Positions 48,739-58,251 of a DNA stretch of 64,000 bases are shown here, one piece after another (position 1 is the stretch's first letter; every line of letters starts with the position of its first letter). A model generated the notes under the pieces. The model made no database searches. It saw only the letters and a list, made by a program, of their open reading frames with translations, and was not told the DNA's origin. This DNA is from CAVXDY01 sp963721335 (GTDB lineage: Bacteria; Actinomycetota; Thermoleophilia; Miltoncostaeales; Miltoncostaeaceae). Both the position numbers and the translations under genes were made by a program. Location of the stretch: contig CAVRIV010000001.1 in the NCBI GenBank assembly GCA_963721335.1, positions 186,001-250,000 on the forward strand. The letters run 5' to 3'.

Positions 48739-51700
48739 TGCCGTGGCGTGAGGTCCCCCCGGCCGCGGCCTGGGGAGAGATGGAGGAGCGCGTGCTCGCC
48801 TTCTGGCGCGAGCGCGACGTCTTCCCCCGCAGCATGAGGCAGCGCGAGGGCCGGCCGCCGTTCGTCTTCTACGAGGGTCCGCCGACCGCGAACGGGCGCC
48901 CGGGCGCCCACCACGTGCTCTCGCGCGTGTTCAAGGACATCTTCCCGCGCTTCCAGACGATGCGCGGGCGCTTCGTGGACCGCCGCGGGGGGTGGGACTG
49001 CCACGGGCTCCCGGTCGAGATCGAGGTGGAGAAGCGCCTCGGGATCTCCGGCAAGCCCCAGATCGAGGCCTACGGGATCGCGGAGTTCAACGCCCTCTGC
49101 CGCGAGTCCGTCGTGGCCTACCTCGACGAGTGGGAGCGCCTCACCGAGCGGATCGCGTTCTGGGTCGACACCGACCGCGCCTACCGCACGATGGACCCGG
49201 ACTACATCGAGAGCGTCTGGTGGAGCCTCGCCGAGCTCTATCGCCGCGACCTGGTGTACCGCAGCGACAAGGTGGTGCCCTACTGCCCGCGCTGCGGCAC
49301 CGCGCTCTCCAGCCACGAGGTCGCGCGTGGGGTACATGGACGTCGAGGACCCGTCGGTGTACGTCCGCTTCCCGCTGAAGGACGCCCCGGGCGAGTCGCT
49401 GCTGGTGTGGACCACGACGCCCTGGACGCTGCCCGCCAACCAGGCCGTGGCGATCAACCCGAGCGTGCGCTACGCGGCGGTCGAGCACGGCGGACGAGAC
49501 GCTGATCCTGGCCGAGCCCCTGGTGACGCAGGTGCTGGGGACCGAGGACGCCCGCGTCGTCCGCACCATGGATGCCGACGAGCTCCTCGGGCGCGAGTAC
49601 GAGCCCCCGTTCCCCTATCTGGAGGGAGCCCACCGCGTGGTGGAGGCCGCCTTCGTGACCGTCGAGGACGGCACCGGCATCGTGCACATCGCCCCCGCCT
49701 TCGGCGAGGACGACATGGCCACGGCCCGGGCCCACGGGCTGGACGCCCCCAACCCGGTGGGCCCGGACGGCCGCTTCTCCGAGGTCGTCGCGCCCTGGGC
49801 CGGCCGCGGGGTGAAGGACGCCGATGCGGACCTGATGGCCGACCTCGAGGCGCGCGGGCGCCTGCTGCGCGCCGAGGTCCACCGCCACTCGTACCCGCAC
49901 TGCTGGCGCTGCGGCACCCCGCTCCTCTACTACGCCAAGCCCTCCTGGTACATCCGCACGACCGCCGTGCGCGACCGCATGGTGGAGCTGAACTCGCGCA
50001 TCGGCTGGCACCCCGAGCGCGTGCGCGACGGGCGCTTCGGCCGCTGGCTCGAGGGCAACGTGGACTGGGCGATCTCGCGCGACCGCTACTGGGGCACCCC
50101 GCTGCCGCTGTGGCGCTGCGGGACGTGCGACCGCGTGGACGCCGTCGGGTCGTTCGCCGAGCTGCGCGAGCGCGCCGCCGCGCCGGTGCCCGAGGACCTC
50201 GACCCCCACCGGCCCTACGTCGACGACGTGCTCCTGACCTGCGGGTGCGGCGGGGAGATGCGGCGCGAGCCGGAGGTCATCGACGTCTGGTACGACAGCG
50301 GGGCGATGCCGTTCGCCCAGGACCACCATCCCGTGCGGGACGGGCGGCGACCTCTCGGGGCGGCTGCCGGCCGACTTCGTGTGCGAGGCGCTCGACCAGA
50401 CGCGGGGGTGGTTCTACTCGCTGCTGGCCGAGAGCACGCTGCTCTTCGACGAGGCCGCCTACCGCAACGTCGTGTGCCTCGGGCTGATCCTCGACTCCGA
50501 GGGCCAGAAGATGAGCAAGACCCGCGGCAACGTCATCGAGCCGTGGACGGTCATCGACCGGCAGGGCGCCGACGCCTTCCGCTGGTACCTGCTCGCCGGC
50601 CAGAGCCCCTGGGAATCGTTCCGCTTCAGCCTCGAGGCGGTCGACGACGCCAAGCGCCTCTTCCTGCTGACGGTGTGGAACACCTACTCGTTCCTGGTCC
50701 GTACGCGGCCCTCCCCGACGGCTGGAGCCCCGGCGGCGCGGCCCCGGGCCCCGCCGCCCTGCGGCCCATCGACCGGTGGGCCCTGTCGCGCCTCGACGCC
50801 ACCCTCGCGGAGGTGACCGAGCGGCCTCGAGAACTACGACGCGACGGGCGCCGGCCGTGCGCTGGACGCCTTCGTGGACGACCTCAGCAACTGGTACGTG
50901 CGCACCTCGCGCCGGCGCTTCTGGGGAGGCGACCGCGGGGCGGGATCGGACGACGCCCACGCCGCCTTCGCGACCCTTCACGAGTGCCTGGCGACGCTGG
51001 CCCTCATGCTGGCGCCGTTCTGCCCGTTCGTGGCCGAGGAGATGCACGGGAACCTGGTCTCCGCGCACGATCCGGACGCGCCCGAGAGCGTCCATCTGGC
51101 CGACTGGCCCGCCCCGGGCGACCGCCACGACCCCGACCTGGAGGCGGCGATGGCCGCGGCCCGCGAGGTGGTGACCGTGGGGCGCGGAGCGCGCTCCGAG
51201 GCCCGTCTCAAGGTCCGCCAGCCGCTCGCCGAGGCGGTGGTCGCCTGCCCGCCCGCCCTCGCCCGGTCCGTGGAGGGCCTCGAGGACCTGATCGAGGACG
51301 AGCTCAACGTCCGGCGCGTGCGGTTCGTGACGGACCCGGGGGAGCTGGTCGAGGTGACCGTGAAGCCGAACTACCGCCGGCTCGGCCCCCGGTTCGGCCG
51401 GCTGATGCCCGACGTCGCGGCCGCGGTGGCCGGCCTCTCCGGAGCCGAGGCGGCGCGCGCCCTGGACGCCGGCGAGGAGGTCGAGATCACGGTCAACGGC
51501 GGCAGGGAGCGCCTCGGGGAGGACGACCTGCTGCGCGAGGCGCGCCCGGCCGCCGGCTACGCCGTGGGCCAGGACGCCACCCTGGCGGTGGGCCTCGCCA
51601 CCGAGATCACCCCCGCCCTGCGCCGCGAGGCCCTGTCGCGCGAGGTCGTGCACGCGGTGCAGGGGGCCCGGCGGGCGGCGGGCCTGCGCGTGGAGGACCG

Positions 51701-51890
51701 CATCCGGCTCCACCTCGACGGCTCGGGCGAGCTGCGCGAGGCCATCGAGGAGCACCGCGACGCGATCGCGGCCGAGACCCTGGCCGTCGGCCTGACCGTG
51801 GGCCACGGGGCCCCGTTCGCCGGGCTGCGGCACGAGGAGCACATCGTCGAGGGGGAGCCGCTGGCCCTGCGGCTGGAGCGCGTGGGATGA
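48738..51890 (+). CDS. ileS: Isoleucyl-tRNA synthetase
   Basis: About 1,045 residues, class I. The HIGH-like motif appears as PPTANGRPGAHHVL, followed by GWDCHGLPVEIEVEKRLG; the editing (CP1) domain has TTPWTLPANQAVA, and the catalytic core has WCISRDRYWGTPLPLW-like SRDRYWGTPLPLW, then KMSKT at 50508-50522. The anticodon-binding part contains NTYSFLV, DRWALSRLD, VDDLSNWYVRTSRRRFW and a long C-terminal region of the eukaryote-like (type 2, often mupirocin-tolerant) form; the GAHHV variant of HIGH also fits type 2. Frame breaks lie near 49328, 49495, 50350, 50700, 50745 and 50825. ATG 48738 overlaps the HAD stop. Confidence 0.94.
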
Positions 51891-52967
51891 GCGGCCGCCG
51901 GGCGGGGAGGCGCCTGCTCGGCGCCACGCGTGGCCGGTGCGCTGCTGCTGATGGCGGGCGCCGCCGCGCCCGCGGGCGCCACCGTCACGGTCTTCTTCCC
52001 GCGCGGGGAGCAGGTGGTCGCGGTCCCGCGTCCCGGCTCGACCGCCGAGGACGCGCTGCGGGCCCTGCTGCGCGGCCCCACTCCGGGCGAGCGCCGGAAG
52101 GGCTTCCGCACCTACATCCCCAAGGGGACCGCGCTGCGCGGGGTCGGGATCACGGGTGGCCGCGCGATGGTGGACCTCGGCCCCAAGATCATGCAGGGCA
52201 CCGACGGGGAGGGGCTGAACGCCCGGCTGGTCCAGGTGATCTACACGGCCACCGGCATCCGGGGTGTGACGTCCGCCAAGGTCTTCATCGCGGGCGGGAC
52301 CGTGCTGGGCGTCTTCCCCGGCATCGACGCCAGCGTGCCCCTCACCCGCGACGCGCTCGCCACGCCGTCGGCGCCCGTGCCGGCTCCGGTGAGCCCGAGC
52401 TCCGGAGCGGCCACCCCCGAGGTCGCCGCCCTGCAGACGCGGCTGGCCGCGCTCGGGTTCCTGCCCGCCGATGCGGTGGACGGGCGGCTGGGCCCCCGCA
52501 CCACCGCGGGCGTGATCGCCTTCCAGAAATGGGCGCGGCTCGGTCGCGACGGCGAGGCCGGCCCGGCCACCCAGGCCGCCCTCGCGACGGCCGCCCGGCC
52601 TCAGCCGCTGCTGCGCGGCGGCCCCGGGCGGCGCGTCGAGCTGCTCCTCGACCGCCAGCTCGTGCTGGCGATCCAGGACGATCAGGTCGTACGCGCGCTG
52701 CACGTCTCCAGCGGGGCGGCCGGTACGCCCACCCCGCCCGGGTCGTACGCGGTCTTCTCCAAGCAGGTGCGCTCCTGGTCGGTGCCCTTCCAGGTCTGGC
52801 TGCCGTATGCGTCCTACTTCGTGGGCGGCATCGCGTTCCACGAGTACCCCGAGGTCCCGGTGCAGCCGGCGTCGCACGGGTGCGTGCGCGTCACGTCCTT
52901 CGACGCGCGGTGGCTCTTCGACTTCCTCTCCGTGGGGACCCCGGTGCGGGTCCTGTCGCGATCGTGA
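51887..52967 (+). CDS. L,D-transpeptidase with GerMN, peptidoglycan-binding and YkuD domains
   Basis: About 360 residues, exported (signal peptide VAGALLLMAGAAAPAGA). Domain order: GerMN-like (VTVFFPRGEQVVAVPR, LRALLRGPTPGER, MVDLGPKI, residues ~30-150), peptidoglycan-binding helices (EVAALQTRLAALGFLPAD, TTAGVIAFQKWARLG, ~185-245), and a YkuD catalytic domain with IAFHEYPEVPVQPASHGCVR holding the His and the nucleophilic Cys. It would form 3-3 cross-links or attach proteins. The GerMN plus YkuD combination is uncommon to my knowledge. ATG 51887 overlaps ileS by ATGA. One frame break near 51930. Confidence 0.85.
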
Positions 52968-53773
52968 GGCCGCGCCGCCTGGCCGTGGCCCTCGCGGCCC
53001 TCGGGCTGGCGCTGGCCCCGGCGGCCGCATCGGCCGCGACGCCGCCCACCGCGACCCCCGGCACCCTGACCGTGGGCCTGAACATGCCGAGCGACGGCTT
53101 CCAGGTGGGTGCGGTGCGGGGACGCGAGGTCGTGGCCGCCCGCGGGCTCGAGATCGACCTGGCCCAGGCGATCGCCGGGCGCCTCGGCATCGCGACGCTG
53201 AGGTTCGTGCAGGAGCCCCGCTTCGCGGAGCTGTTCGCGCCGGGCCCCAAGGCGTTCGACTTCGCGCTGGCCCAGGCCACGATCACCGACGCCCGCCGCG
53301 CCGGCGTGGATTTCAGCGTGCCCTACCTCCAGGCCGACCAGGGGGTCCTGCTGAGCCTTCAGACGCTCGCCCGGCCGGCATCGATCGCCGACCTGCGCCA
53401 GATGCGGCTCTGCGCGCAGGGCGCCTCCACCGGCGCCGACCTGGTCACGACCACCATCCGGCCGGTGCGGCGGCCGCTCCTGCCCGGCAGCGTCACGGTG
53501 CTCACCCGCGGGCTGCGCAACGGACGCTGTGAGGCGGTGGTGTTCGACGCGCCCAGCCTGGCCACGCTGCGAACCCAGGTCCCCAACCGCTACGGCCCGC
53601 TGGCGGGCGTCATCCGCACCGGCGAGCGCTACGGGGCGGTGTTCGCCAAGGGGAGCCGCCTGCGCGGGCCGGTCAACCGCGCCCTGGCGGCGCTCGCGAA
53701 GGACGGCACCATCGCGACGCTTCAGAAGCGCTGGCTCACCGCGGACCTCGCGCGGCTGCCGGTCCTGCGCTAG
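52964..53773 (+). CDS. Solute-binding protein, family 3 (amino-acid type)
   Basis: A secreted ~270-residue protein: signal peptide RRLAVALAALGLALAPAAAS, then TLTVGLNMPSDGFQVGAVRG, ARGLEIDLAQAIAGRLGI, the family segment FDFALAQATITDARRAGVDFS, LRQMRLCAQGASTG and TIATLQKRWLTADLARL at the end. It resembles the periplasmic receptors of polar amino-acid ABC importers (SBP_bac_3). No lipobox is present, which is unusual for a Gram-positive. No permease or ATPase lies nearby, so it is an orphan. GTG 52964 overlaps the transpeptidase stop (GTGA). The frame is intact. Confidence 0.85.
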   Translation: MRPRRLAVALAALGLALAPAAASAATPPTATPGTLTVGLNMPSDGFQVGAVRGREVVAARGLEIDLAQAIAGRLGIATLRFVQEPRFAELFAPGPKAFDFALAQATITDARRAGVDFSVPYLQADQGVLLSLQTLARPASIADLRQMRLCAQGASTGADLVTTTIRPVRRPLLPGSVTVLTRGLRNGRCEAVVFDAPSLATLRTQVPNRYGPLAGVIRTGERYGAVFAKGSRLRGPVNRALAALAKDGTIATLQKRWLTADLARLPVLR

Positions 53774-53776
53774 GCG

Positions 53777-54040
53777 CTAGGCGCCGCCGCCGCCCCAGGT
53801 CGCCGCGCGGGCTCCCAGCAGCACGTCGGCGTCGGCCCGCAGGCGGCTCCAGACGCGCTCCTCGTCGAGCTCGAGCTTCTGGATGATCTCGGGCAGCCGC
53901 AGCACGGTGCGGGGGTCCTCCAGGCGCAGCCCGACCACCTTGCCGTCGCCGCGGACGACCGTGACGCCCTCCTCGACGACGGTGGTCTCCATGTCGGCGA
54001 ACGGCTGGACGTGGCCCAGGCTGAAATAGATCGGGGGCAT
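53777..54040 (-). CDS. Hypothetical small protein linked to thioredoxin
   Basis: 87 residues: MPPIYFSLGHVQPFADMETT, VVRGDGKVVGLRLEDPRTVL, RLPEIIQKLELDEERVWSRL, then a short Ala/Gly tail. No family recognised; predicted beta strands followed by a helix, no cysteine, no signal peptide. The start overlaps nothing (eight bases after the thioredoxin stop) and the stop converges with the solute-binding protein. Co-direction and close spacing suggest co-expression with trxA. The frame is intact. Confidence 0.6.
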   Translation of the reverse strand: MPPIYFSLGHVQPFADMETTVVEEGVTVVRGDGKVVGLRLEDPRTVLRLPEIIQKLELDEERVWSRLRADADVLLGARAATWGGGGA

Positions 54041-54048
54041 GCGGATCC

Positions 54049-54385
54049 TCAGGGGTCGAGGTGGGCGGCCACGGCGCGCTCCAGGCGCGGGGCCTTCACG
54101 GCGCCCGCGATGCGCTCCACCGGCTGCGCCGCCCTTGAACAGGATGAGCGTCGGGAGGGAGAGGACGTCGTAGCGCCCGGCTGAGCGCGGGTGCTGGTCG
54201 ACGTTCAGGGTCGCGACCGTCAGGCGGCCGCCGTAGCGCTCGGCCAGGTCGCGGACGACCGGCTCGAGGGTGAGGCAGGGCCCGCACCACGGGGCCCAGA
54301 AGTCGACCAGCACCGGGGCGGCCCCGCCCAGCACCCGCGCGTCCCAGTCGGCGTCGGTGACCTCGACGAGCTCGGGCGCGCTCAC
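54049..54385 (-). CDS. trxA: Thioredoxin
   Basis: About 112 residues with the active site VDFWAPWCGPCLTLEPVVRD, the redox-active CGPC, LNVDQHPRSAGRYDVLSLPTLILF with the cis-Pro, and a C-terminal helix ending VAAHLDP. GTG 54385 overlaps the stop of the upstream transpeptidase (GTGA). One frame break near 54135 in the last third. It might serve as general cytoplasmic reductant; the operon with a transpeptidase that uses a Cys nucleophile is suggestive, but the enzyme has no export signal. Confidence 0.92.
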
Positions 54386-55989
54386 GCGCGGATGGAGATC
54401 GGCATCCCGATCGTGACCTGGTCGTAGAGCTTCTCGACGTCGGGGATGTGCATCCTCATGCACCCGTGGCTGGCCGCGGTGCCGACCGAGTAGTCGGCGT
54501 AGGTGCCGTGGAGCCCGATCGCCGGCGCGCTCGTGCCGATCCACCGGGTCCCCAGCGGGTTCCCCGGCCCGGGCGGGATGCTCGACAGCTCGGCCGCCCA
54601 GGGGGAGGCCGGCGGGTACCAGGCGGGGTCGACCTGCTTGTCGTTGATCTCGTACTCGCCGGTGGGCGTGGGATAGGCGGGCTGCCCGATGGCGATCGGG
54701 AAGGTCATGGCGACCTTGCCGTTGCGGATCAGGCGGACCTTCCGCTGGCTCAGGTTGGCGACCAGGCGGCCGACCATGGCCGTGCGCATGCGCTTGTCCA
54801 CCACCCCGGTCCTCGGGGTCTTGTAGCGCTTCTGATACCGGACCACGGACTTCTCGGTGACCTTGTCGAAGACCCCGGTGACCTTGGCCTTCTTCGGGTA
54901 CACCTTGGCCTCGCGCAGGCGCTCCTGGAGGGCCGTCACGTCCTTGCCGCGCGCGCCGGCCGCCAGGTCCGTCGCCCCGAACTCCTCCGTGCTGTTCACC
55001 AGGACCACGGTGGTCGTGCGCGCCACGTTGCCGGCCCGGTCGCGGGCGGCCACGGCGATCCGGTTGCGCCCCTGAGAGAGGGTGCCGACGGCCATGGCGA
55101 AGCGCCGCCCGTCCACCTCGAGGGTGCTCGCCGGCGTGCCGGCCGCCTCGGCGAAGGCCGGGTCGGCGTCGTCGGGCGAGGTCGCGCTCGACCCCTTCGC
55201 GGTGGCCACGGTCTTCCCGTTCACCGCGGCGGAGAAGGTGAGGGCTCGGGGGTTGTCCGTGCCGGTGGTCCCGTAGACCAGGGGCTGGTCCGTCTCCGTG
55301 AGCTGGGCTCCCTTGGCCGGGGCGCTGATGGCGAGCTCGGGAGCGGTGGTGTCGACCCTCAGGGCGCGCCGGCGCTCGGTGGTGTTGCCCGCGGCGTCGG
55401 CGGCGGTGATGGTGGCGGTGACGCGACCCTCGGGGAGCCGGGCGATGGCGCTCCAGGCGCCGTCGCCGCCCGTGCGCGCTCCCGCCTTGCCGCCCGTGAA
55501 GGCCACGGAGACGGCGGCCCCCGGCTCCGCGCGCCCCTCGAACCTCACGGCCCGCCGGGCCCGCAGGGAGCCCGGGTCGGGGGACGCGACCGTCAGCTTC
55601 GGCGCCGCGGTGTCGACCGCGAAGCTCCAACTCCGCGAGACGCTGGGCGCGAACAGGTTGCCGCTCGAGTAGCTCACCCTGACCGCGTGCTCGCCCTCGG
55701 TGAGCTTGCCGGCGGCCACGGCCACGCGGCCGTCCTGGGAACGGGCGCGACCGGTGACGTCCACTCCGTCGACCATCACGCGCAGGTCGCCCAGCCGCTC
55801 GCCGGAGTCGACGGCGAACGAGATCGTCGGACGCACCTGGGACACCGCGCTGCCGGGGGCGGGCAGAGGGGCGTCGACCCCCGGTCGGTCGAGGAGCTGG
55901 AGCGCGGCGAAGACCGCCGCAACCACGACTGCCAACGCGACGATCGCAAGGGTGATCCAACCCCCTCGCCGCGAGCCCAGAGCCTGCAC
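54382..55989 (-). CDS. L,D-transpeptidase with Ig-like domains and peptidoglycan-binding domain
   Basis: About 535 residues. GTG 55989 is preferred: GGGAGG lies seven bases upstream and the product starts with a membrane anchor (GGWITLAIVALAVVVAAVFAAL). Three or four bacterial Ig-like repeats follow (VDTAAPKLTVASPDPGSL, VDTTAPELAISAPAKGAQL and a third), then a peptidoglycan-binding segment (DVTALQERLREAKVYPKK, VDKRMRTAMVGRLVANLS) and the YkuD domain with GLHGTYADYSVGTAASHGCM, carrying the catalytic His and Cys. It cross-links peptidoglycan in the 3-3 manner. The frame is intact. It overlaps trxA by four bases. Confidence 0.88.
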   Translation of the reverse strand: MQALGSRRGGWITLAIVALAVVVAAVFAALQLLDRPGVDAPLPAPGSAVSQVRPTISFAVDSGERLGDLRVMVDGVDVTGRARSQDGRVAVAAGKLTEGEHAVRVSYSSGNLFAPSVSRSWSFAVDTAAPKLTVASPDPGSLRARRAVRFEGRAEPGAAVSVAFTGGKAGARTGGDGAWSAIARLPEGRVTATITAADAAGNTTERRRALRVDTTAPELAISAPAKGAQLTETDQPLVYGTTGTDNPRALTFSAAVNGKTVATAKGSSATSPDDADPAFAEAAGTPASTLEVDGRRFAMAVGTLSQGRNRIAVAARDRAGNVARTTTVVLVNSTEEFGATDLAAGARGKDVTALQERLREAKVYPKKAKVTGVFDKVTEKSVVRYQKRYKTPRTGVVDKRMRTAMVGRLVANLSQRKVRLIRNGKVAMTFPIAIGQPAYPTPTGEYEINDKQVDPAWYPPASPWAAELSSIPPGPGNPLGTRWIGTSAPAIGLHGTYADYSVGTAASHGCMRMHIPDVEKLYDQVTIGMPISIRA

Positions 55990-56160
55990 CAGCTGACCTC
56001 CCGAGGACGTGCGGAACCCTACCACCGGCGTCGGCGTCCCCCCGCGTTCCGGGGCCCTCCGCAACTTGCCCCAAGATTCATCGGCGGAGGGGTGAATCCC
56101 TTTACGGAATGCTCATGGAGCCACCGACGATCGCTCACACCGGTGGCCGAGATTCGGGGC

Positions 56161-56385
56161 GTGACAACCGACGAGCGCATCGCTCTCCTGCTGGCGGCCT
56201 CGATGCTGGAGACCGGTCTCCCCGCCGAGCCGCCCGACCGGGTCGAGGAGGACGACGCCCTGGAGGTGGCGCGGGCCCTGGCCCGGGGCCTGTTGCGGGT
56301 GTCGGAGGACCCCGACCGGTCGCGGCAGATCGTGAACTCGCTGCGTGCCGCCGCCTCCGAGGGCGTGGGGGCCGCCGCCCGCTGA
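56161..56385 (+). CDS. Small hypothetical helical protein
   Basis: 74 residues from GTG 56161: TTDERIALLLAASMLETGLP, EDDALEVARALARGLLRVS, then RQIVNSLRAAASEG. All helix, acidic, no signal peptide, no family recognised. An upstream in-frame GTG 56143 would add six residues. It is in the same direction as polX, ~95 bases before it. The block of hydrophobic residues at regular spacing (LLLAASM, ALARGLL) suggests a small helical bundle or dimer. Confidence that it is coding rests on the sensible composition and intact frame. Confidence 0.5.
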   Translation: MTTDERIALLLAASMLETGLPAEPPDRVEEDDALEVARALARGLLRVSEDPDRSRQIVNSLRAAASEGVGAAAR

Positions 56386-56481
56386 CGGCGAGGACCGCGC
56401 GGGCCGTCCTGGTGTGATTCGCGGCGTGGACGAAGGCGCGGCCCGCGGGCCCGCCTCGCCTCGCCCCTTAGACTCCACGGG

Positions 56482-58251
56482 GTGTCCCGGGAGCCACCGA
56501 CCAACCGCGAGGTCGCGGACCGGCTTCAGTTGATCGGGGACCTGCTCGAGCTGGAGGGAGCGGTCCGCCACCGGGTGCTGGCCTACCGCCGCGCGGCGGC
56601 GCGCATCCGCTCGACGACCGGCTCCGTGGCGGAGATGGCCCTGGCCGGCCGCGCCACGGACCTGCCCGACATCGGCGCCACCCTCCAGGCCAAGATCGTC
56701 GAGCTCACCGAGACCGGCGACATCGCCGCCCTCGCCAAGCTGCGCGAGCGCACCCCGCCAGGGCTGGCCGCGGTCGCGCGGCTCGACGGCATCGGGCCCA
56801 AGCGAGCCGCCGCGCTCTTCTCCGCGCTCGGGGTCACCGACCTGGACGACCTCGCGATCGCGCTCGAGGAGGGGCGACTGCGAACCGTGCCGGGACTCGG
56901 CCCCGGAACCGAGGAGCGGGTGGCCGAGCAGCTCGCCCGGCGCGCGGCGGAGGGGCTGGACGACGAGGAGGAGCGCGTGCCGGTGGGCCGCGCCCTGCCC
57001 CTCGCCGAGGAGGTGGCCGAGGGCCTGGAGGCCGCCGTGCCGGGCGCCCGGGTGGAGATGGCCGGCAGCCTGCGCCGCGGGCGCGAGAGCGCGCGCGACA
57101 TCGACCTGGTGGCGGCCTGGGAGCGGCCCGCCGAGCTCCAGGACGCGCTGGCCGCCCTCCCGGCGGTGCAGCGGGTGCTCTCCCGCGGTGAGGCGAGCAT
57201 GTCGGTGGCGACCCATTCGGGCGTGCGGGTGGAGCTCGCGGTCGGCCCGCCCGCGTCGTTCGGCAACCTGCTGCAGCACGCCACCGGCTCGGCCGCGCAC
57301 AACATCCGGCTGCGCGAGCTCGCGGTGCGCCAGGGCCTCTCCGTCTCCCAGCACGGCATCGCGGGGCCCGGCGACGAGGTGGCCGTGCACGCCGACGAGG
57401 ACGGGGTGTACGCGGCCCTCGGCCTGCACCTCATCCCCCCGGAGCTGCGCGAGGACCGGGGCGAGATCGAGGCGGCGCAGGCCGGCCCCCTTCCGGTGCT
57501 GGTGACCCGCGCCGACCTGAGGGGCGACCTGCACTCACACACCCGCTGGAGCGACGGCACCGAGTCCGTCGCCGCCATGGTCGCGGCCGCCCGGGCGCGC
57601 GGCTACGCGTACCTGGCGATCAGCGACCACTCCCAGAGCCTGGCCATGGCCGGCGGTCTCGACCCCGACCGGGTGCGGCGGCAGTGGGAGGAGATCGAGG
57701 CCGAGGACGCGCGACACGACGACATCCGGGTGCTGAAGGCCACCGAGGTCGACATCCTGGCCGATGGCCGGCTCGACTTCGACGACGAGCTGCTGGCCGG
57801 GTTCGACTGGGTCACCGCGAGCATCCACTCCGGGTTCTCGCAGAGCGCCGACCGCCTCACCGCGCGGGCGGTCGCGGCGGCCGAGAGCCCCTTCGTGGAC
57901 GTCATCGGCCATCCCACGGGCCGGATGCTGGGCCGTCGGGCGCAGGCGCCCATCGACCTGGTCCGGCTCACGGACGCGGCCGCCCGGGGCGACACCTTCC
58001 TGGAGGTGAACGCGCAGCCGCGCCGCCTCGACCTGGATGCCGAGATGGCGGCGGCCGCCCTCGCCGCGGGCGTCCGCCTCACGATCGGATCGGACGCCCA
58101 CTCCGGCGACTCCCTCGACCTGATCCGCTTCGGGGTGAGGGTGGCACGGCGCGCCGGGGCGACCCCGGACCGCGTCGGCAACACCTGGACCTGGGAGGAG
58201 CTCGCCGCCCACCGCGCCGCCCGTCTGCGGACGGCCGGCGCGGCTCAGTGA
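56482..58251 (+). CDS. polX: Family X DNA polymerase with PHP exonuclease domain (PolX)
   Basis: 589 residues, intact frame. N-terminal 8-kDa and fingers helix-hairpin-helix parts (PDIGATLQAKIVELTETGDI, LDGIGPKRAAALFSALGV, VPGLGPGTEERVAEQLA). The palm has AGSLRRGRESARDIDLVAAW with two catalytic Asp, and GVRVELAVGPPASFGNLLQH in which the third position is Glu instead of Asp; thumb contact ATGSAAHNIRLRELA. The C-terminal PHP domain keeps its metal ligands: GDLHSHTRWSDGT, AISDHSQSL, EVDIL, IHSGFSQ, IGHPTGRMLG and IGSDAHSGDS. Its likely role is base-excision repair gap filling with 3'-5' exonuclease activity. GTG 56482. Confidence 0.93.
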   Translation: MSREPPTNREVADRLQLIGDLLELEGAVRHRVLAYRRAAARIRSTTGSVAEMALAGRATDLPDIGATLQAKIVELTETGDIAALAKLRERTPPGLAAVARLDGIGPKRAAALFSALGVTDLDDLAIALEEGRLRTVPGLGPGTEERVAEQLARRAAEGLDDEEERVPVGRALPLAEEVAEGLEAAVPGARVEMAGSLRRGRESARDIDLVAAWERPAELQDALAALPAVQRVLSRGEASMSVATHSGVRVELAVGPPASFGNLLQHATGSAAHNIRLRELAVRQGLSVSQHGIAGPGDEVAVHADEDGVYAALGLHLIPPELREDRGEIEAAQAGPLPVLVTRADLRGDLHSHTRWSDGTESVAAMVAAARARGYAYLAISDHSQSLAMAGGLDPDRVRRQWEEIEAEDARHDDIRVLKATEVDILADGRLDFDDELLAGFDWVTASIHSGFSQSADRLTARAVAAAESPFVDVIGHPTGRMLGRRAQAPIDLVRLTDAAARGDTFLEVNAQPRRLDLDAEMAAAALAAGVRLTIGSDAHSGDSLDLIRFGVRVARRAGATPDRVGNTWTWEELAAHRAARLRTAGAAQ

